Assembly: GCA_050084515.1 (NCBI GenBank)
Contig: CM114271.1
Coordinates: 18,724,001-18,788,000 of the forward strand
Direction of reading: 5' to 3'
Source of the DNA: Blasia pusilla
Lineage: Eukaryota; Marchantiophyta; Marchantiopsida; Blasiales
DNA length: 64,000 bases
Part shown: positions 30,883-42,161 of the stretch, piece after piece
How positions within the stretch are numbered: position 1 is the first letter of the stretch
Layout: each line of letters starts with the position of its first letter
Made by a program: the position numbers and the translations under genes
Notes under the pieces: generated by a model
Told to the model about the DNA's origin: nothing
What the model saw: the letters and a program-made list of their open reading frames with translations, nothing else
The model's database searches: none

Positions 30883-31914
30883 TGTCGTGACCCTCATAAC
30901 CAAACAACACCAAATACGCGCCAAGCGAAACATCAGAACTCAAAGGAACTCACGCCGCGAGGTTTGCGCTTTGGAGAGGCGTTTGGAAGAGTCTCTTGGA
31001 AAAGTCTAAGAGACGAAACGCGGAACAGAGTTGTGCATTTCATGTGTTAGTGGTCGCGACCAGGAAACCTAGACCAAACGTGAGCCGAGACTTGAGAGAT
31101 GAGTTGAGTCTTGGGAGGTTGGTTGCCAAAGAGGTGAGAACCAGTTTGGAACACGACTAGCGTTTGGGAGAATCTGATTGTGTTTAGGACCATAACGTTG
31201 AGCTCCAAGATGCGTTTGGGAAAAATAAGGGCGGGTTGGAAAGTTGATCTCAAGACGCTTCCAACGCACCAAAGATCTCAGCAAACGCATAAGTACAGGC
31301 TGAGATATTGGGCGAAAAAGATTGAGAGAGCAATCGGGTTGAGGGCCAATTGGAGAGGCCCGGGTGTCTTTCCCTAAATGTAGGAGGCCCCGGAGATCCC
31401 CAGAAGTACTAGTAAGGGGAGTACCTTCTTTGAGATGTCTCGGGAAACGAAACCCCACTTTGGGCGCCAAACGGCGTTTAGAGGCACGGGATGGAACGGG
31501 AGTTTGGCGCGGAAACTCGAAACCCAAACTTGATCCAAGGGAGTGGACTTTGTACGCCACACATGGATTCCAACCCGAGATTCACTTTGTGGGAGTCTTG
31601 GTGAGGAACTCATTGGATGTTCATCGGAAAGTTGGAACCGCTAGGCGCGAAACGCCGTTTCAGGTTCCTGAACCGACCAGAAAGTCTGTCCCAAGTCTTT
31701 CGAGACTTGCCCGTGTTGGAAACCGCGAAACTAGGAAGGTTGAGCTTGAAGAGAGTCCGAGACGAGAACTCAGAAAGTAATCCCGCTGATTGATCCAAGA
31801 CCCGACTAACCGAAGTGCGTGTTTGGATGCAGATCAACGTTGAGAGCGTGACCTACTGAACGCACGTTTCCGCAACAAACAAGATTAACGTTCAAGGAGA
31901 GTAGGCGCACGACA
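30883..31914 (+). repeat. 3' LTR of chromovirus II (1032 bp)
   Basis: TGTCGTGACC at 30883 to GCGCACGACA at 31914, same length as the 3' LTR of chromovirus I. Homologous over its length to 15925-16956 (reverse) and more distantly to the solo LTRs at 46826 and 50900. Confidence 0.92.
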
Positions 31915-32427
31915 CACAATGTATGTTGTATGACGATGTGGATTCGCACGACAGCTGTCATGACCATACGGATTATGTCGTAGAGTATAGTGTGCTAGTA
32001 GAGGCCATACCTTATGTAGGACCGTAGTGGATAGGTAGAGATGCGGTTTCATACATAGGGTTGGGGGTTACTCAATTGGGGCTGACTTTCCCAGTAGGGC
32101 CTGCTCTTAGGTTGGAGGATATAGTGGAGTGCACCCAAAGAACAGTCAGTTCTTTGAGTTGAGCCTGTTGCGTTGGGAGTTAGCCTTGGTAGTGAGTAGA
32201 GCTCTTGGCTATGGTGTTTCGCGTAAGCTTCGACCTAGATTCTCCTATCGTGGAGTGGGTTTGGCTCGATTGTATGTGATTCTCTACGTGTTTTATGACA
32301 GTAGGTCTTTCACGGATTTCAGTTGTTGTACACTTATGTTTGTGGATGCTCTCTTCTATGTTATGTTTGTATGTGAGTATGGTATGTCAGCGATGTATGT
32401 TGTATGACGATGTGGATTCGCACGACA
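31915..32427 (+). repeat. 3' LTR of the methyltransferase-bearing gypsy element (continuation)
   Basis: Resumes host LTR-type sequence after chromovirus II. TGTCATGACC occurs at 31956, and 31956-32325 matches the reverse complement of the leftmost element (1962 down to about 1600). The last 100 bp (32327-32427) repeat the segment at 25755-25823 plus 31915-31954 and end GCACGACA. No gene here. Confidence 0.6.
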
Positions 32428-32783
32428 CTCTTGCTACCAAGCTTCCACTCTTGCTATTCCACCAGACATCAGATCTGGTCATAGAGACTCACTTTTGTTT
32501 GATGTTTGGCTTCATAGGGATGCCTTCTCGTTTTGCTCATGTCCCCAGATCCATTACTTTGGTTTCATACCTAGTGTTATTGATTTTTTGCAAGTTGACT
32601 ACTAGATCCGAAATCGTGTTTGCCACACTATGTGCAGCCCCAACTCTCTCGCTAGTTGCTTTGCATAAGCCTTTGTGAGAAGTTGGTTCCATAGACTAGG
32701 GTTTATGTTTTAAATTTTTTTGATTTAGGCCTCATTTAGACATAATTTGATTCGCATTCGGGTCTAGTTCATTGGGGTCACAT
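32428..32783. other. No gene recognised; 5' flank of hAT-like copy 3
   Basis: Between the gypsy end and the transposase start. It holds one 20-bp match to the chromovirus protease region near 32461, which is too short to interpret. Nothing else is seen. Confidence 0.35.
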
Positions 32784-34981
32784 ATGGCCCAGAGACAAAA
32801 GACGATGAGTGCTTTCTTAGATAAGGAACGTCGAAACAATGGGCCATTTATTAGGCATATTCTGGTTCATTTGACGATAAAGATGAACAACCTGCATCAA
32901 GAAGTAGTGCGTCCTTATATGAAAAATTTTGCGTAGCCTAGAAGGATATATGGTACTCAATATACGACTGGATTGGTTATGATTCAATCCTTGGTATAAT
33001 TTTTTGTAAAGTCTATAGCAAGGGAAAGGGGAAGAGTTCTTTTGCCAAAGATGGAGCAATTAATTGCAAAGTCTCTGCATTCACTAACCACGCCAAGTCT
33101 AATAAGCATATCAAGCTCTCATGGGTTACGAATGGAGGTAAGAAGTCGATGGCCAAGTCCATTCCAATTACAAACAAAACTTATCAAGTAGCCATTCTAA
33201 CATTGTTTAAGTGCGGATACTTCCTCACAAAGGGGGCTATGCCATTTCTGAAATTTCCCAATCTGTGTAAGTTGTTGCTTTTTATAAACGTATCTATTAC
33301 GAGAGACCTTTATCTCGATGAAAAGAGTTGTAGTGAAATATCTTACTTCATTTGCCAAATTTTGTTGAGAAGAAATCTTGCAAGAGTTCATGCCTCTCCC
33401 TTCTTCGGAATTATGATTGATGAGTCCACACACATGTCTGTTACAAGTCATTTAGTTGTGTTCGCCACTTTCATTGAAGAGGGTTAGGCAGAATGTCTCT
33501 TTTAGGATTACTTCATTGTAAATCAAAATGTTCTAATGTTTTTACTGAAACTTTGTTGCAACTCATCAAGGATGGAGGGTTGGATTTTTCTAAGATGGTA
33601 GCATTTGACTCACATGGTGCCTCAAAACTTGCCAAATAGGGATAGCCTCACAACTGAGGCAAAAGGTAAATCCCTATATTCTATCTATTCATTGTGTTGC
33701 TCATAAGACAAATCTCGCAACTTTGTCTTTATTGCAAAAGCTACTGATTGCAAGGCAATCTTGAGTGAAATAGATTCAATTCTGAATGCTATAGGAGGTC
33801 CTCCAAGAGGAAAAACCTTCTAGCATCGTTGTTGGAAAAGTTCAATGACTCCCAAAGTGTCATGGAGAGATACCATAAAATACGATCGTTATCTTGTTCG
33901 CAAGTTGTTTCCACATTTTGTGATTCTCTAGAATCTGTGTTGAGTTATTTTAGGGACATTTCCCCTTCGTAGGAGGATGGGAATACTACTAATTTATTTC
34001 ACATGTTAAGATCATTCCAAATGATCTATCAGTTATATTTTCTAGCTAGCTGATATTCTTTCCATGCTTGTGAATTTGAGAAAGATTTTCAAGTACAAGT
34101 TTGAGGATGTTAGCATTATCTTGAAATGAAAAAATGCTCTCGAGATACCTTCTATTACTATAAATTTTGTGATGGACACCTTTGACTTGAATGCATTGAC
34201 ATTTAATTTTATGAAGATATAGGTTACCACATTTTACCTAATTTTGTGCCTCTAGGTGGCTATCTTTCACGTTTACTATTTGAGATAAGGGATTAAAAGT
34301 TCCATAGTATAGAGATGTCCCAAGATTTCACATGAAGGGATTTAGAGGCTGCCTTACTCTTTAAGAAATGGTTGCTGAAAGTGTTTGTTCAACTACAGAG
34401 GATGGATTTTGAGATAACTACCTCATTGGTGCAATGAAAATTATGAACCCCTTGCACATGGTGACCCGACAAGTGGGATTGAATAGTTGGGTCTGTAAAG
34501 ACTTAGATGATCTGTGAGGATATTTTAGAGCATAATTTATGATTCAGGGTCAGTTGCAACCTGCTTTAATTAATTCTCCTATTGTTAAGCAATAGTTTCA
34601 ATCTTTCAAATTTATGGCTATCACGCAGGGGGAGGATAGCAATTTTAGAGACCTATGGGCTATGGTAAGCTAGAGTCCCTCTCTGCAATGTAAGTTTTCA
34701 AACTTGATAATTTTAGAAAATTTTATTAGAGTCCAATGTGTAAGTATTACCATATATGAGAGAGCATTCTCCATTTAGAATATGATCAAGAGAAAATCTC
34801 ATAGTAGATTTTTTACAAAATAAGTAGGTGTTGTTTTGAGGATTGCCTTAGAAGGACTTCCTTTGAGTATGAGGATATGTTGTCTGAGTTTGTGTTTCAT
34901 TTAAGACATATATTTGCTAATCTCGATAGATTTTTGTCTCCACAAATAGAAGGAGGTAACACTGAAATATTTAGAAATTAG
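32784..34981 (+). pseudogene. hAT-superfamily transposase, ZNF862/DUF4371-like (copy 3, heavily mutated)
   Basis: The start MAQRQKTMSAFLDKER aligns with copy 1. The zinc finger (about 32995-33120) has FCKVYSKGKGKSSF with a Cys-to-Tyr change. The core has GIMIDESTHMSVTSHLVV, where the second acidic position reads His. Later motifs are recognisable only piecewise: the helical region near 33690-34070, RGDLEAAL-like near 34330, and the hAT C-terminal block near 34740-34800 (ERAFSI). The end at 34981 aligns with the family stop. Many stops and indels; clearly the oldest of the four copies. The tRNA-like fold follows 90 bp later. Confidence 0.75.
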
Positions 34982-35070
34982 GATACTTGTATATTTTGAT
35001 TTGTTGGTGTAATAGGGCCCATTTAGATTACTTGGAGCTTTGGGGCCCCCAGTATTTTAGAGGGGGGAGG

Positions 35071-35124
35071 ATCCTCAACTCCCAAGTGGTTGGAGAATTA
35101 TTAGGTTCAACTCGTGCCAAGGAT
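35071..35124 (+). ncRNA. tRNA-elbow-like fold downstream of hAT-like copy 3
   Basis: 54 nt on the plus strand, the transposase strand: ATCCTCAA with CCAAGGAT (partly unpaired), CTCCC-AAGTGGT-TGGAG, then TAGG-TTCAACT-CGTG. Length, GG loop and TTCAACT loop are kept, while several pairs have decayed as in the rest of this copy. A weak version of the upstream hairpin is visible at about 35026-35060. Confidence 0.5.
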
Positions 35125-36164
35125 ATCAAAGCCTCAGGAATGGAAATGTATAGAACGTCATATGATATTAAACTTAATTGACTATAGGTTTTAGAAGTTG
35201 TTCGAGCAAAGTGAACTTTTTTACACATTGGAGACAAGTTTCAATTGAAGAGTGAGTGAATGGGAGACTAGTTTCTGTTAAAAAGTTAGTGCATGGGAAA
35301 GAGAGCACGAAATAATCCTATGAATTTTTAAAGGGATGGATTTTGGCCAAACTCTCAAGAAAACTCAAAAACTCCATGCTAAGAAAAAAAAGAAGAAATC
35401 TAACGGGGAATTTTAATTTTCATCGATGACCGTTAAAAAATACCAGAAAATATCCCACAAATATTAATATGGTCAGCCATGGCCGGTACCCCTAAAAAAT
35501 GAATTTGTACTATAATGGGAGGAGTGGTTTTGACATGGTGACACATGTAGAACACGACACATGTCTCTACAAACTCTACCATATTTCAGACTAGGCGTAT
35601 AAACACGGGGCGGAGGGCATAAGGACGGGTGAGGCGAAACATATATGCACGGGAAGGGGCCCGGGGGTGGACCGTACATGGCACGATTGCATCACGGGCA
35701 CTAACTAGTAACATCAAAACTTACAAGTAATAATCTGATAATTAAAAGAATCTCTCCAAACCGTGGTAGGACCCCGTGTTAGGGGAGAACCGGGGTTACG
35801 TGTAGAACTGGCCAAATTAAAAATTATCGATTTAAAACTATAAATTACATTACAGGATCTTCTATATATTCGCATCGAAATACCCTTTCGGGATTTGAAA
35901 ATTTACGGCCTTATTTTGTACGGACGGGAAACGGTCCTGTTCTCGCGAAAAAACTCCCCGGCCCTTTGTAGGACACATCTTCATCCCCCTGGCCATAGAG
36001 ATGTATGGGGCTATGGGGGAGAGGTTCGACTCGTTCCTTACGGACTGCGCCCATCATCTCCACTCGAGAAATGGGTTGTCCTTAGCTCTGCGATTCTGTA
36101 TTGTAGGCGCTGGTCTCCATAGCGTTGCAGCGTGCCCAGGCTAATGGGATTTTTGCGGGCTCAA
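35125..36164. other. No gene recognised
   Basis: Short ORFs only. Nothing matches another part of the window and no promoter or RNA gene is evident. Confidence 0.3.
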
Positions 36165-36390
36165 GGTGGGAGACGCCGGCGCTAGAGGCCCACTTAGTAG
36201 TAGTCATAGCTCTCTTGTTGTTGCTGATATTGTCTCTGCTGTTGGTGAGTTTCGTCGTTAGGGGGGGGAATGCCCCCTTCTTCCTTTTCTGGTCGTGTTG
36301 TGGCCTTCACGTTTTGACTCTTTGAGTCCCTCTCTTTTGTACTTCCGATGGGTTTTCCATCACTCGTTTTTATCGAAGTGCATCTTTGTT
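36165..36390 (+). repeat. Non-LTR retrotransposon 3' tail-like repeat, copy R1
   Basis: Homologous to R2 (45595-45815) and, for its last 130 bp, to R3 (60370-60462, reverse). The end contains two small hairpins: GACTC-TTT-GAGTC at 36316-36328 and GATGG/CCATC at 36347-36361. Then comes TTTTTATCGAAGTGCATC. The tail of the non-LTR element at 44995-45065 has the same plan. It is probably a 5'-truncated tail of a related element. Confidence 0.5.
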
Positions 36391-36489
36391 TGTAGGACCT
36401 TCCAAATGGGTCCGCATTATTATTAGTGGAAACGTGAGCTGGAAATAGCGTAGGAATGCTAGGGCGTGTTACCCTTTCTGTGAAGTACG

Positions 36490-37261
36490 GAGTCCATAAA
36501 TGAGGAACCTCCAATCACTTTGGAAAGAAGGGACGGTACGGCCGTCCGCCGCAGGACCACTAGGGCTGCCCGGCTGGCTCTACCACTGTCCGCAGTCGCA
36601 GGCAGGCACGGCGAGCGTCCCCGTGAGCCCGCCCGCACGGCTGCATCGTCGCGACAGTTTTACTGGAGGGGTGACGGAGGGACCGGAGGGTTGCTGCCGA
36701 CGGATGGAGACTTCGCGAGGGACGGAGGGCCGACCCTAGGAAGGCCGGCGACGGATGCTGGCGGCGACGGCGAGAGCAGGCGGCCGCCGATGCGGAGCAC
36801 GACACGGCTCTTTTCTTTCTGCGACTCTACTATCGCAGAGGAGAGGCGCGAGCACCAGCACGGGCGACGCGGTCGGGCAACCCGGCCCTGCATTGGAGAG
36901 GAGGCGGGAAGAGACCCGGCCGGGGAGCACATACAGAGGAAGGAAGAAGACTGGCTACTCTGTGGTCTGTGTTAGCGTGAGGAAGGCAGAGATTTCAGTC
37001 GACTGCAGCAGAGGAGGAGCTCGAGAATCAAGAACGGGAAGCATCCGCACAGGGGGAGGAGCAAGTAGAGGAGTCCCTTCCGGCGGTAGTTTCTCCAGTT
37101 GGCGAGTGGCAGCTCCATGGAGAGCAGGGATCGTTGACGCAAGCGAAGTACGTCGAGGTGGACCTGGAGAAGCAGCGATTGAAGAAATTGCAGGGTCGGG
37201 AATCAGTGGAGAAATTGAGGGGTGAGTTTGGGCTGTTTGGCATGTGTTGAGAAAGGGGGAT
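36490..37261 (+). promoter_or_regulatory. GC-rich region upstream of VIP3: probable promoter, 5' UTR and leader
   Basis: GC-rich and free of transposon similarity, in contrast to its surroundings, as expected for a plant gene's 5' region. An ORF ending TGA at 37248-37250 (open from 36981, no ATG near its start) encodes a Glu/Gln-rich, charged peptide. It could be an upstream exon with acceptor TTTCAG at 36998, or a chance ORF in the leader. It stops 11 nt before the VIP3 ATG. A GTGAGT at 37222 could be a leader-intron donor. Confidence 0.4.
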
Positions 37262-38848
37262 ATGAAGATACGAAGTATTAAGAATTTGGCAAATGCACAT
37301 CAAGACTCGATATGGGCGGCGACATGGGCACCGGCCACAGCAGAGAGGGGGGCCTTGTTGATTACCGGGTCGGTGGATGAAAATGTTAAGATATGGAAGG
37401 GAGATGATCTGGAGCTCGAACGGGTGAACACGGGGCACGCATTGGGAGTACTGGCTGTGGCTGCTCATCCGCTGGGTTCCATCGCGGCGTCAACATCCCT
37501 GGATAGCTTTGTTCGAGTTTTCGACGTCGACACAAATGCGACCATCACGACTCTGGAAACATCTCCCTCGGAAGCATGGCTCATGCAGTTTGATCCCAAA
37601 GTGAGTTAATTCGTGCGGTTGGTTCTCAGGCCTTTATCCTCCACGAGAAACATATCTCGCGTGCGTTCCGCGCAGTTTAGGGTTTATTGGCTCTCCTGTT
37701 GGGAGACGCTTTGTTTGAACGCCAACTTCTGACCGTTTGTTCCCCTTCTACGCTTCGTCAGGATTCCTCTGCGTCCCTGCCTCGCAAAACTCAGAGTCCC
37801 TTTCTTGTTTTCGTAACATATTGTAGGTAATGTTGGCTTTGAACGTTGGACATGAACATTTGAACTCCTGGGTCTGTCCTCCTGTAGAGTTTTCGCTTGG
37901 TGTGTTTCACAACGGCGGCCTCCCATGAATTACAGCGATGTCCTCCGTAAAAATGCTAACTGCCTACTCCTAGCAATTACCGTGTGCTTTCTAAGAGAAG
38001 TAATCATCGAATCACATTCCTTTGGTGTTTTTATTTTGAATTGACCTCTGGCACAGAATGAACTGTGTCTAGTTGGTTCTATGCTGGTTGGTGGTCAGAT
38101 TGTTGATCTGAAGTCGCTATTCTTTCTAAAATGTGTATTCTTTTTAGTGCGAACGTTCTGTCGAACTCTTATTAGGTCGGCAAGTTCATGACGAATGTCT
38201 GGACTGCAGGGTGAGATTCTGGCTGTAGCCGGTGGTGGTAGTGGGTCGGTGAAATTATGGAATACAAGCACCTGGCGGATGATCGATACTGTATTGGCAG
38301 TTCCGAAAGCGGAAACGAGTGACACAAGGCCGGCAGAGAAGCACAATGGCTCCGGAAAATTTGTCCTAGCTGTGGCTTGGAGTAACGACGGTAGGAGGCT
38401 GGCATGCAGCACAATGAACGGAACTATTGCCATATTTGATCCTGCGAGGGGTAAATTTCTCCAGACATTAGAAGGACATTCGATGCCGGTACGGTCTATG
38501 GCGTTCTCTCCTGTGGATTCAAGAGTACTATTCACGGTGTCTGATGATAAACACATTCACATGTATGACGTCGACAGCAGAAGTCTGATTAGTGCCTTCT
38601 CTGGCCATGCTAGCTGGGTTTTGAGTGTAGATGTGAGCCCTGATGGGACGTGCCTAGCTACTGGATCTAGTGATCGGACAGTCAGATTATGGGACCTTAA
38701 CATGAGGGCTGCAGTGCAAACCATGAGTGACCACGCTGACCAAGTCTGGTCAGTGGCATTTCGACCACCTGGTGGAGATGGGGTGCGTGTTGGAAGGCTG
38801 GCAAGTGTGTCGGATGACAGAAGCATTTCTCTATATGAATACACCTGA
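37262..38848 (+). CDS. VIP3: WD40-repeat protein VIP3/SKI8 (PAF1 complex and Ski complex subunit)
   Basis: Two exons, 37262-37600 and 38210-38848, joined across a 609-bp GT-AG intron (donor AAA|GTGAGT, acceptor CTGCAG|GG), give 325 residues; plant VIP3 proteins are about 320. The start at 37262 (MKIRSIKNLANAHQDSIWAA) aligns with the family N-terminus. WD40 blades are visible: AHQDSIWAATWAP, TGSVDENVKIW, GHALGVLAVAAHP, DSFVRVFDVDTNATI, then VKLWNTSTWR, LEGHSMPVRSMAFSP, SGHASWVLSVDVSPDG, TGSSDRTVRLWDLNMRAA, DQVWSVAFRPPGG and the C-terminal SVSDDRSISLYEYT. It would act in the nucleus in the PAF1 complex (histone modification during transcription) and in the cytoplasm with SKI2/SKI3 in exosome-linked mRNA decay. 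Both roles are known for the family; here they are inferred from similarity. The frame is intact and looks functional. Confidence 0.93.
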
Positions 38849-39602
38849 TTGCATATTTCGTATGTATTCTCACACTTTCCCTGCATTTCTTTTTTGTGAA
38901 GTGGATTTTATCCACCATTTGAGCTTTGTTGGGTAACGAGCTCTTAGCACTTCCTTTCCAACTGTACGCTCCGAGGTCTTCGATGTGCTTTCAAGATTTC
39001 TCATTATTACTTACAATGGAGGAAAACGTATGTGGAGAAACTAGAGAATTGCAACAAATGCCATAGGGAGATAATCCTGGAAATTCAACAGGTAGGAGGT
39101 GGATGTAGACTTGTAGAAGGTGGAAAGTGAATTGACTGAAGGCATTACTGCATATAGGGTAGCAATATACTTCGCTGCAGAGGGATCGATCCTGGCGTCT
39201 GTATCACGCAACGTCTGGGAATTTACGACATCCGTTTCACGCATGAAACAACCTGGAGAGAATGGCTACCGCACATTTTTTCAGCATAGCACGCACCTTC
39301 AGAGTTCAAATTTGGCAGCCCCACCTTTCTAAGTTCTCATCGGGTATGCACCCATAATGTCCATTGAGAATGGAAAAACGACCTGCCCGATACTCTGGAT
39401 GATCGCATGATTCTTATGCGGTTTCTACGTTGGATTTGACCTTCACCGTGTTGCGCCACTTCAGGATAATGGAGAGTCGGAGGCAGATTTTCTCCGTCCC
39501 TTTCTTTCCACGAGTACTAGCGGATGACCATCTGATTGGAGAAGTAAGGTCCAACAAAGTGAATCTCACTCACAACATTGACAACCGCTTTCTCAATCGG
39601 CT
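38849..39602. other. VIP3 3' flank; no further gene recognised
   Basis: Likely 3' UTR in its first part. Short ORFs downstream (39120-39640) show no family resemblance. Confidence 0.35.
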
Positions 39603-39872
39603 CAGTAGACAACACCCAAGGGACTCTCTGCCGAGCTAGTCTACGATTCTTCACGACTCCCAGAGCGCTAAAATCTGCCGTGCTAGAGGCGAAATTCAGC
39701 CCGGTAACACGAGATTTAAGTTTAGAACGCAGTCATCCAGTAGATAACAGCCAAGCGACTATCTGCCGAGCGAGTCTACGATTCTTCAAGACTCCCAGAG
39801 CGCTCAAACCTGCCGTGCCAGAGACAAAATTCAGCCCGGTAACACGAAATTTAAGTTGAGAACGCAGTCATT
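39603..39872 (+). repeat. Two-copy 135-bp tandem repeat
   Basis: Units start with CAGTAGA at 39603 and CAGTAGAT at 39738 and differ by scattered substitutions. The next CAGT is at 39873, giving the period of 135. Because 135 is divisible by three, an ORF runs through both, but nothing else supports it as coding. Confidence 0.75.
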
Positions 39873-41396
39873 CAGTGACCCTATGGGAGGAGGTGTGAGG
39901 ACGATTCGCCCGGTGAATCGTCCTGTTATCGCGCACTTGTTGCCACGGGACATTCACCCCCCAACCCCACACCACACCCAGACAGACTCAAAGGGTATGA
40001 CGCACGGCGTTTCCCGCACGACTTCGCTGGCTGTCCGTCCACGACGATCAAATACCCGACGCCGTTCTCTCGGATCCGTCCAGCAAATGGACGGAGGGAA
40101 TCATAATCCGCCGTCCACTTCCGTTCGCACTAAGAATGATTGCGAACCTAAAAGCGGTTTTCAAGTTTTGAAATTTGTAAAACGTAACAATCACTTACGG
40201 TCCCTAAGGCCCCCATATCTCCATCTCTAACATTGCGTCAAGAATCTAACGCCACCGTCCATTTTGAGATGTGCAATTTGATGTCCATTTGCCCTGAATT
40301 TGATGTTCATTTGCCCTGAATTACGGGTGAATCTACTTCAACTTAACTATCTGATGAATTTCAAACCTCTTGTTACGAAGATTCATGTCATAACCTATGG
40401 TCTTCAATACACATTTGAACTGTATAGTACTCCTCCAATTTTAAAAGAAACACTTTTTTAAGGAAAACTACTCTTAAATATAAAAAGTCATCTAATTATT
40501 CCATCCACACTAGGAATTATTTAATTGTTTTCTTTTTAAACTAATTAAATAATTTCATTTTTTCTATTTAAAAAAATAAAAGAATTTTGTTTGTAATTAT
40601 TTTTATGTGATTCAATCTTTTCAATCTAAAGTCCAATGTGTTCATCTTTTCAAACTTGAATTTTGGGTTCTTCTTTTTTCCACTTAAGATTGAGTTTTCC
40701 AAAGTTCTTGGGATCTTTGGACCTCCTTCTCTCTAAACGTGCTCATAAATTCCTATACGCAATTTCAAATATAACACTCTCCTTATAGAGTGATACCCGG
40801 TTACCATTGGTTTAAGGGATTCCTCTTGCTTTTCTGGATCTTTTGATACGGGCTCGGCCCAACATTACGAACTCATTCCCTCATAACGGTCATTGGTGGG
40901 TGGCTCACTTACTCCTCACATCCTCTTTTTTTGGTGTTTTCAATTTCTTTCATAACTTTCTTTTGGAATGTCGGTTTTGGACGTGTTTGGGCTTGTTTTG
41001 ATCGTCTTGACGATCTCATTCTTTTGATATCAAGAAGTTTTTCTAGTTTTTTCTTCCTTCTCTGTAGGCGCCTATTTTTTTGTGCGGGTTTGTTTTAGGT
41101 CAATTCCTCCCAAAAGTCTTCCTTGCTCTTCCAACTCCTTACCTTACTGTTTTGCCCCTACATACGTTTACCATCTCCTTAAGGACATTAGAAATTCATA
41201 TTCTTGAGCCACCTCTTCCGATACTATATAGATCACTTTTCCTTTTCAATTGCTTTTTATATTTTTCTTATAGTAACTTTCAATCATAAATTCGGTATTG
41301 CCTAATCTTCATCTCTCCATCTAAATTTCTTTTGGACGGATTCCACTACTTTTTCTTTTCTTGTTATCCTCATACTTTCTCCAAACCACGTTTCAT
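39873..41396. other. No gene recognised
   Basis: AT-rich from 40430 on, T-rich just before the non-LTR element. It may include that element's 5' UTR. Nothing else is seen. Confidence 0.3.
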
Positions 41397-42161
41397 ATGT
41401 CTTTTTGTGTCTTAGATGACTTGCCTACCTTTACTTCTATGTCATCAGAGATGGAGTTGGATGCTCAATCTACTCGCTTATTTGGTTTTACACGCCCTCC
41501 TACAGCCGTAACCTCTCCCCCTGGTTCACCTCCTCATCGTAGATCTCGCCATTTTCCTCCAGATGCTAATACACCCATTAAACTCCCTACATTTCTTCCG
41601 GATTCTCCTCTTCTCCCTTCTTCGCCTTGTCCTCTTGAGCCTAATCTTGATCCATTATTACCGAATCCTTCTACTTTGCCATCCCCACATATCTCATCTA
41701 TGCCCTTGCTTCCAACTCCCATCTATTCTACCCGAATCTCCCCTCTTCCTCCTCCTCCTCCTTCCCCAACCTACTTACCCCCTCATCGTCAGCCATCACC
41801 ACCTCTTGCACCTCCTACCTCCTCTCCTTGTAACCCTTCTACTTCTCCATTTGTACCAAAGGTTCGTTGCATACCTTGTGGTAAGGAGTTTGCTCCTAAT
41901 GGGATCAAAAGATATCAGAGGTACTGTCGATCCATGCATGGGTCTTCAATCCCTAATCCCATACCACCTCTTTCTGCACTCCCCACAACAACTGCTTGGA
42001 CCTGGTTAAGCCAAATTGATCTCCTTCGCTCTTTCCATCGAGGTCTTCCTCGTCCTAGACTCTACACTTGCATTCCTATTGCTCTTCGCCCCATCATCCA
42101 ACAAGCTTTGCTTTTCCCTTTAGAAAGGTTAGCGCGTGACCCCACGGATATAAATTCTTGA
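41397..42161 (+). pseudogene. N-terminal part of the non-LTR polyprotein, Pro-rich with a Cys finger
   Basis: Begins MSFCVLDDLPTF. Long Pro/Ser/Thr-rich low-complexity region (41460-41850), then KVRCIPCGKEFAPNG with further RYCRSMH, a probable zinc finger for target DNA binding as in R2-type elements, then a helical stretch (RPRLYTCIPIALRPIIQQAL). The frame stops at 42161 but similar-looking coding sequence continues in other frames. Confidence 0.6.

Larger units (their letters stand above)
25824..31914 (+). mobile_element. Chromovirus II: chromodomain Ty3/gypsy element nested in the 3' LTR region, 5' LTR mostly deleted
   Basis: Plus-strand sister of chromovirus I. It begins with TGTCACGACC at 25824 and ends GCGCACGACA at 31914. 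The first 200 bp are LTR, then the sequence jumps straight into gag at about 26022, losing the rest of the LTR, the PBS and the gag start. The join lies in a shared AGCGAG-like word. Flanks are TCAGC and CACAA, so no clean 5-bp duplication remains. The uninterrupted host sequence is seen in the related repeat near 32385. Coding parts follow in order through chromodomain, 3' UTR and an intact 3' LTR. Confidence 0.9.
10986..32427 (+). mobile_element. Ty3/gypsy retrotransposon encoding a DNA methyltransferase and a PHD finger, split by two nested chromoviruses
   Basis: After removing nested 15925-23046 and 25824-31914, what remains is one plus-strand element of about 8.2 kb: leader (10986-11506), gag, protease, C5-methyltransferase, reverse transcriptase, RNase H, integrase, PHD finger, polypurine tract (about 25742-25750) and LTR sequence to 32427. 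Joining across the first nest restores the RT reading frame at the site. The 5' LTR is missing: the element is truncated at hAT-like copy 2. LTR-type sequence 31956-32427 begins TGTCATGACC and ends GCACGACA, close to the termini of the nested chromoviruses. A partial duplicate of the LTR end lies just before it, so the precise LTR borders are uncertain. All coding parts contain stops or frameshifts. Confidence 0.85.

Noticed and set aside
32459-32482. Short match to the chromovirus protease region
   Set aside because: About 20 bp with no extension on either side; may be chance or a small filler insertion.
36520-37225. Overlapping ORFs on both strands in the GC-rich VIP3 upstream region
   Set aside because: All frames are open because of base composition; only the frame ending at 37250 was kept, as a question.
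39578-39859. 93-codon ORF through the 135-bp tandem repeat
   Set aside because: It is open only because the repeat period is a multiple of three; no family resemblance.
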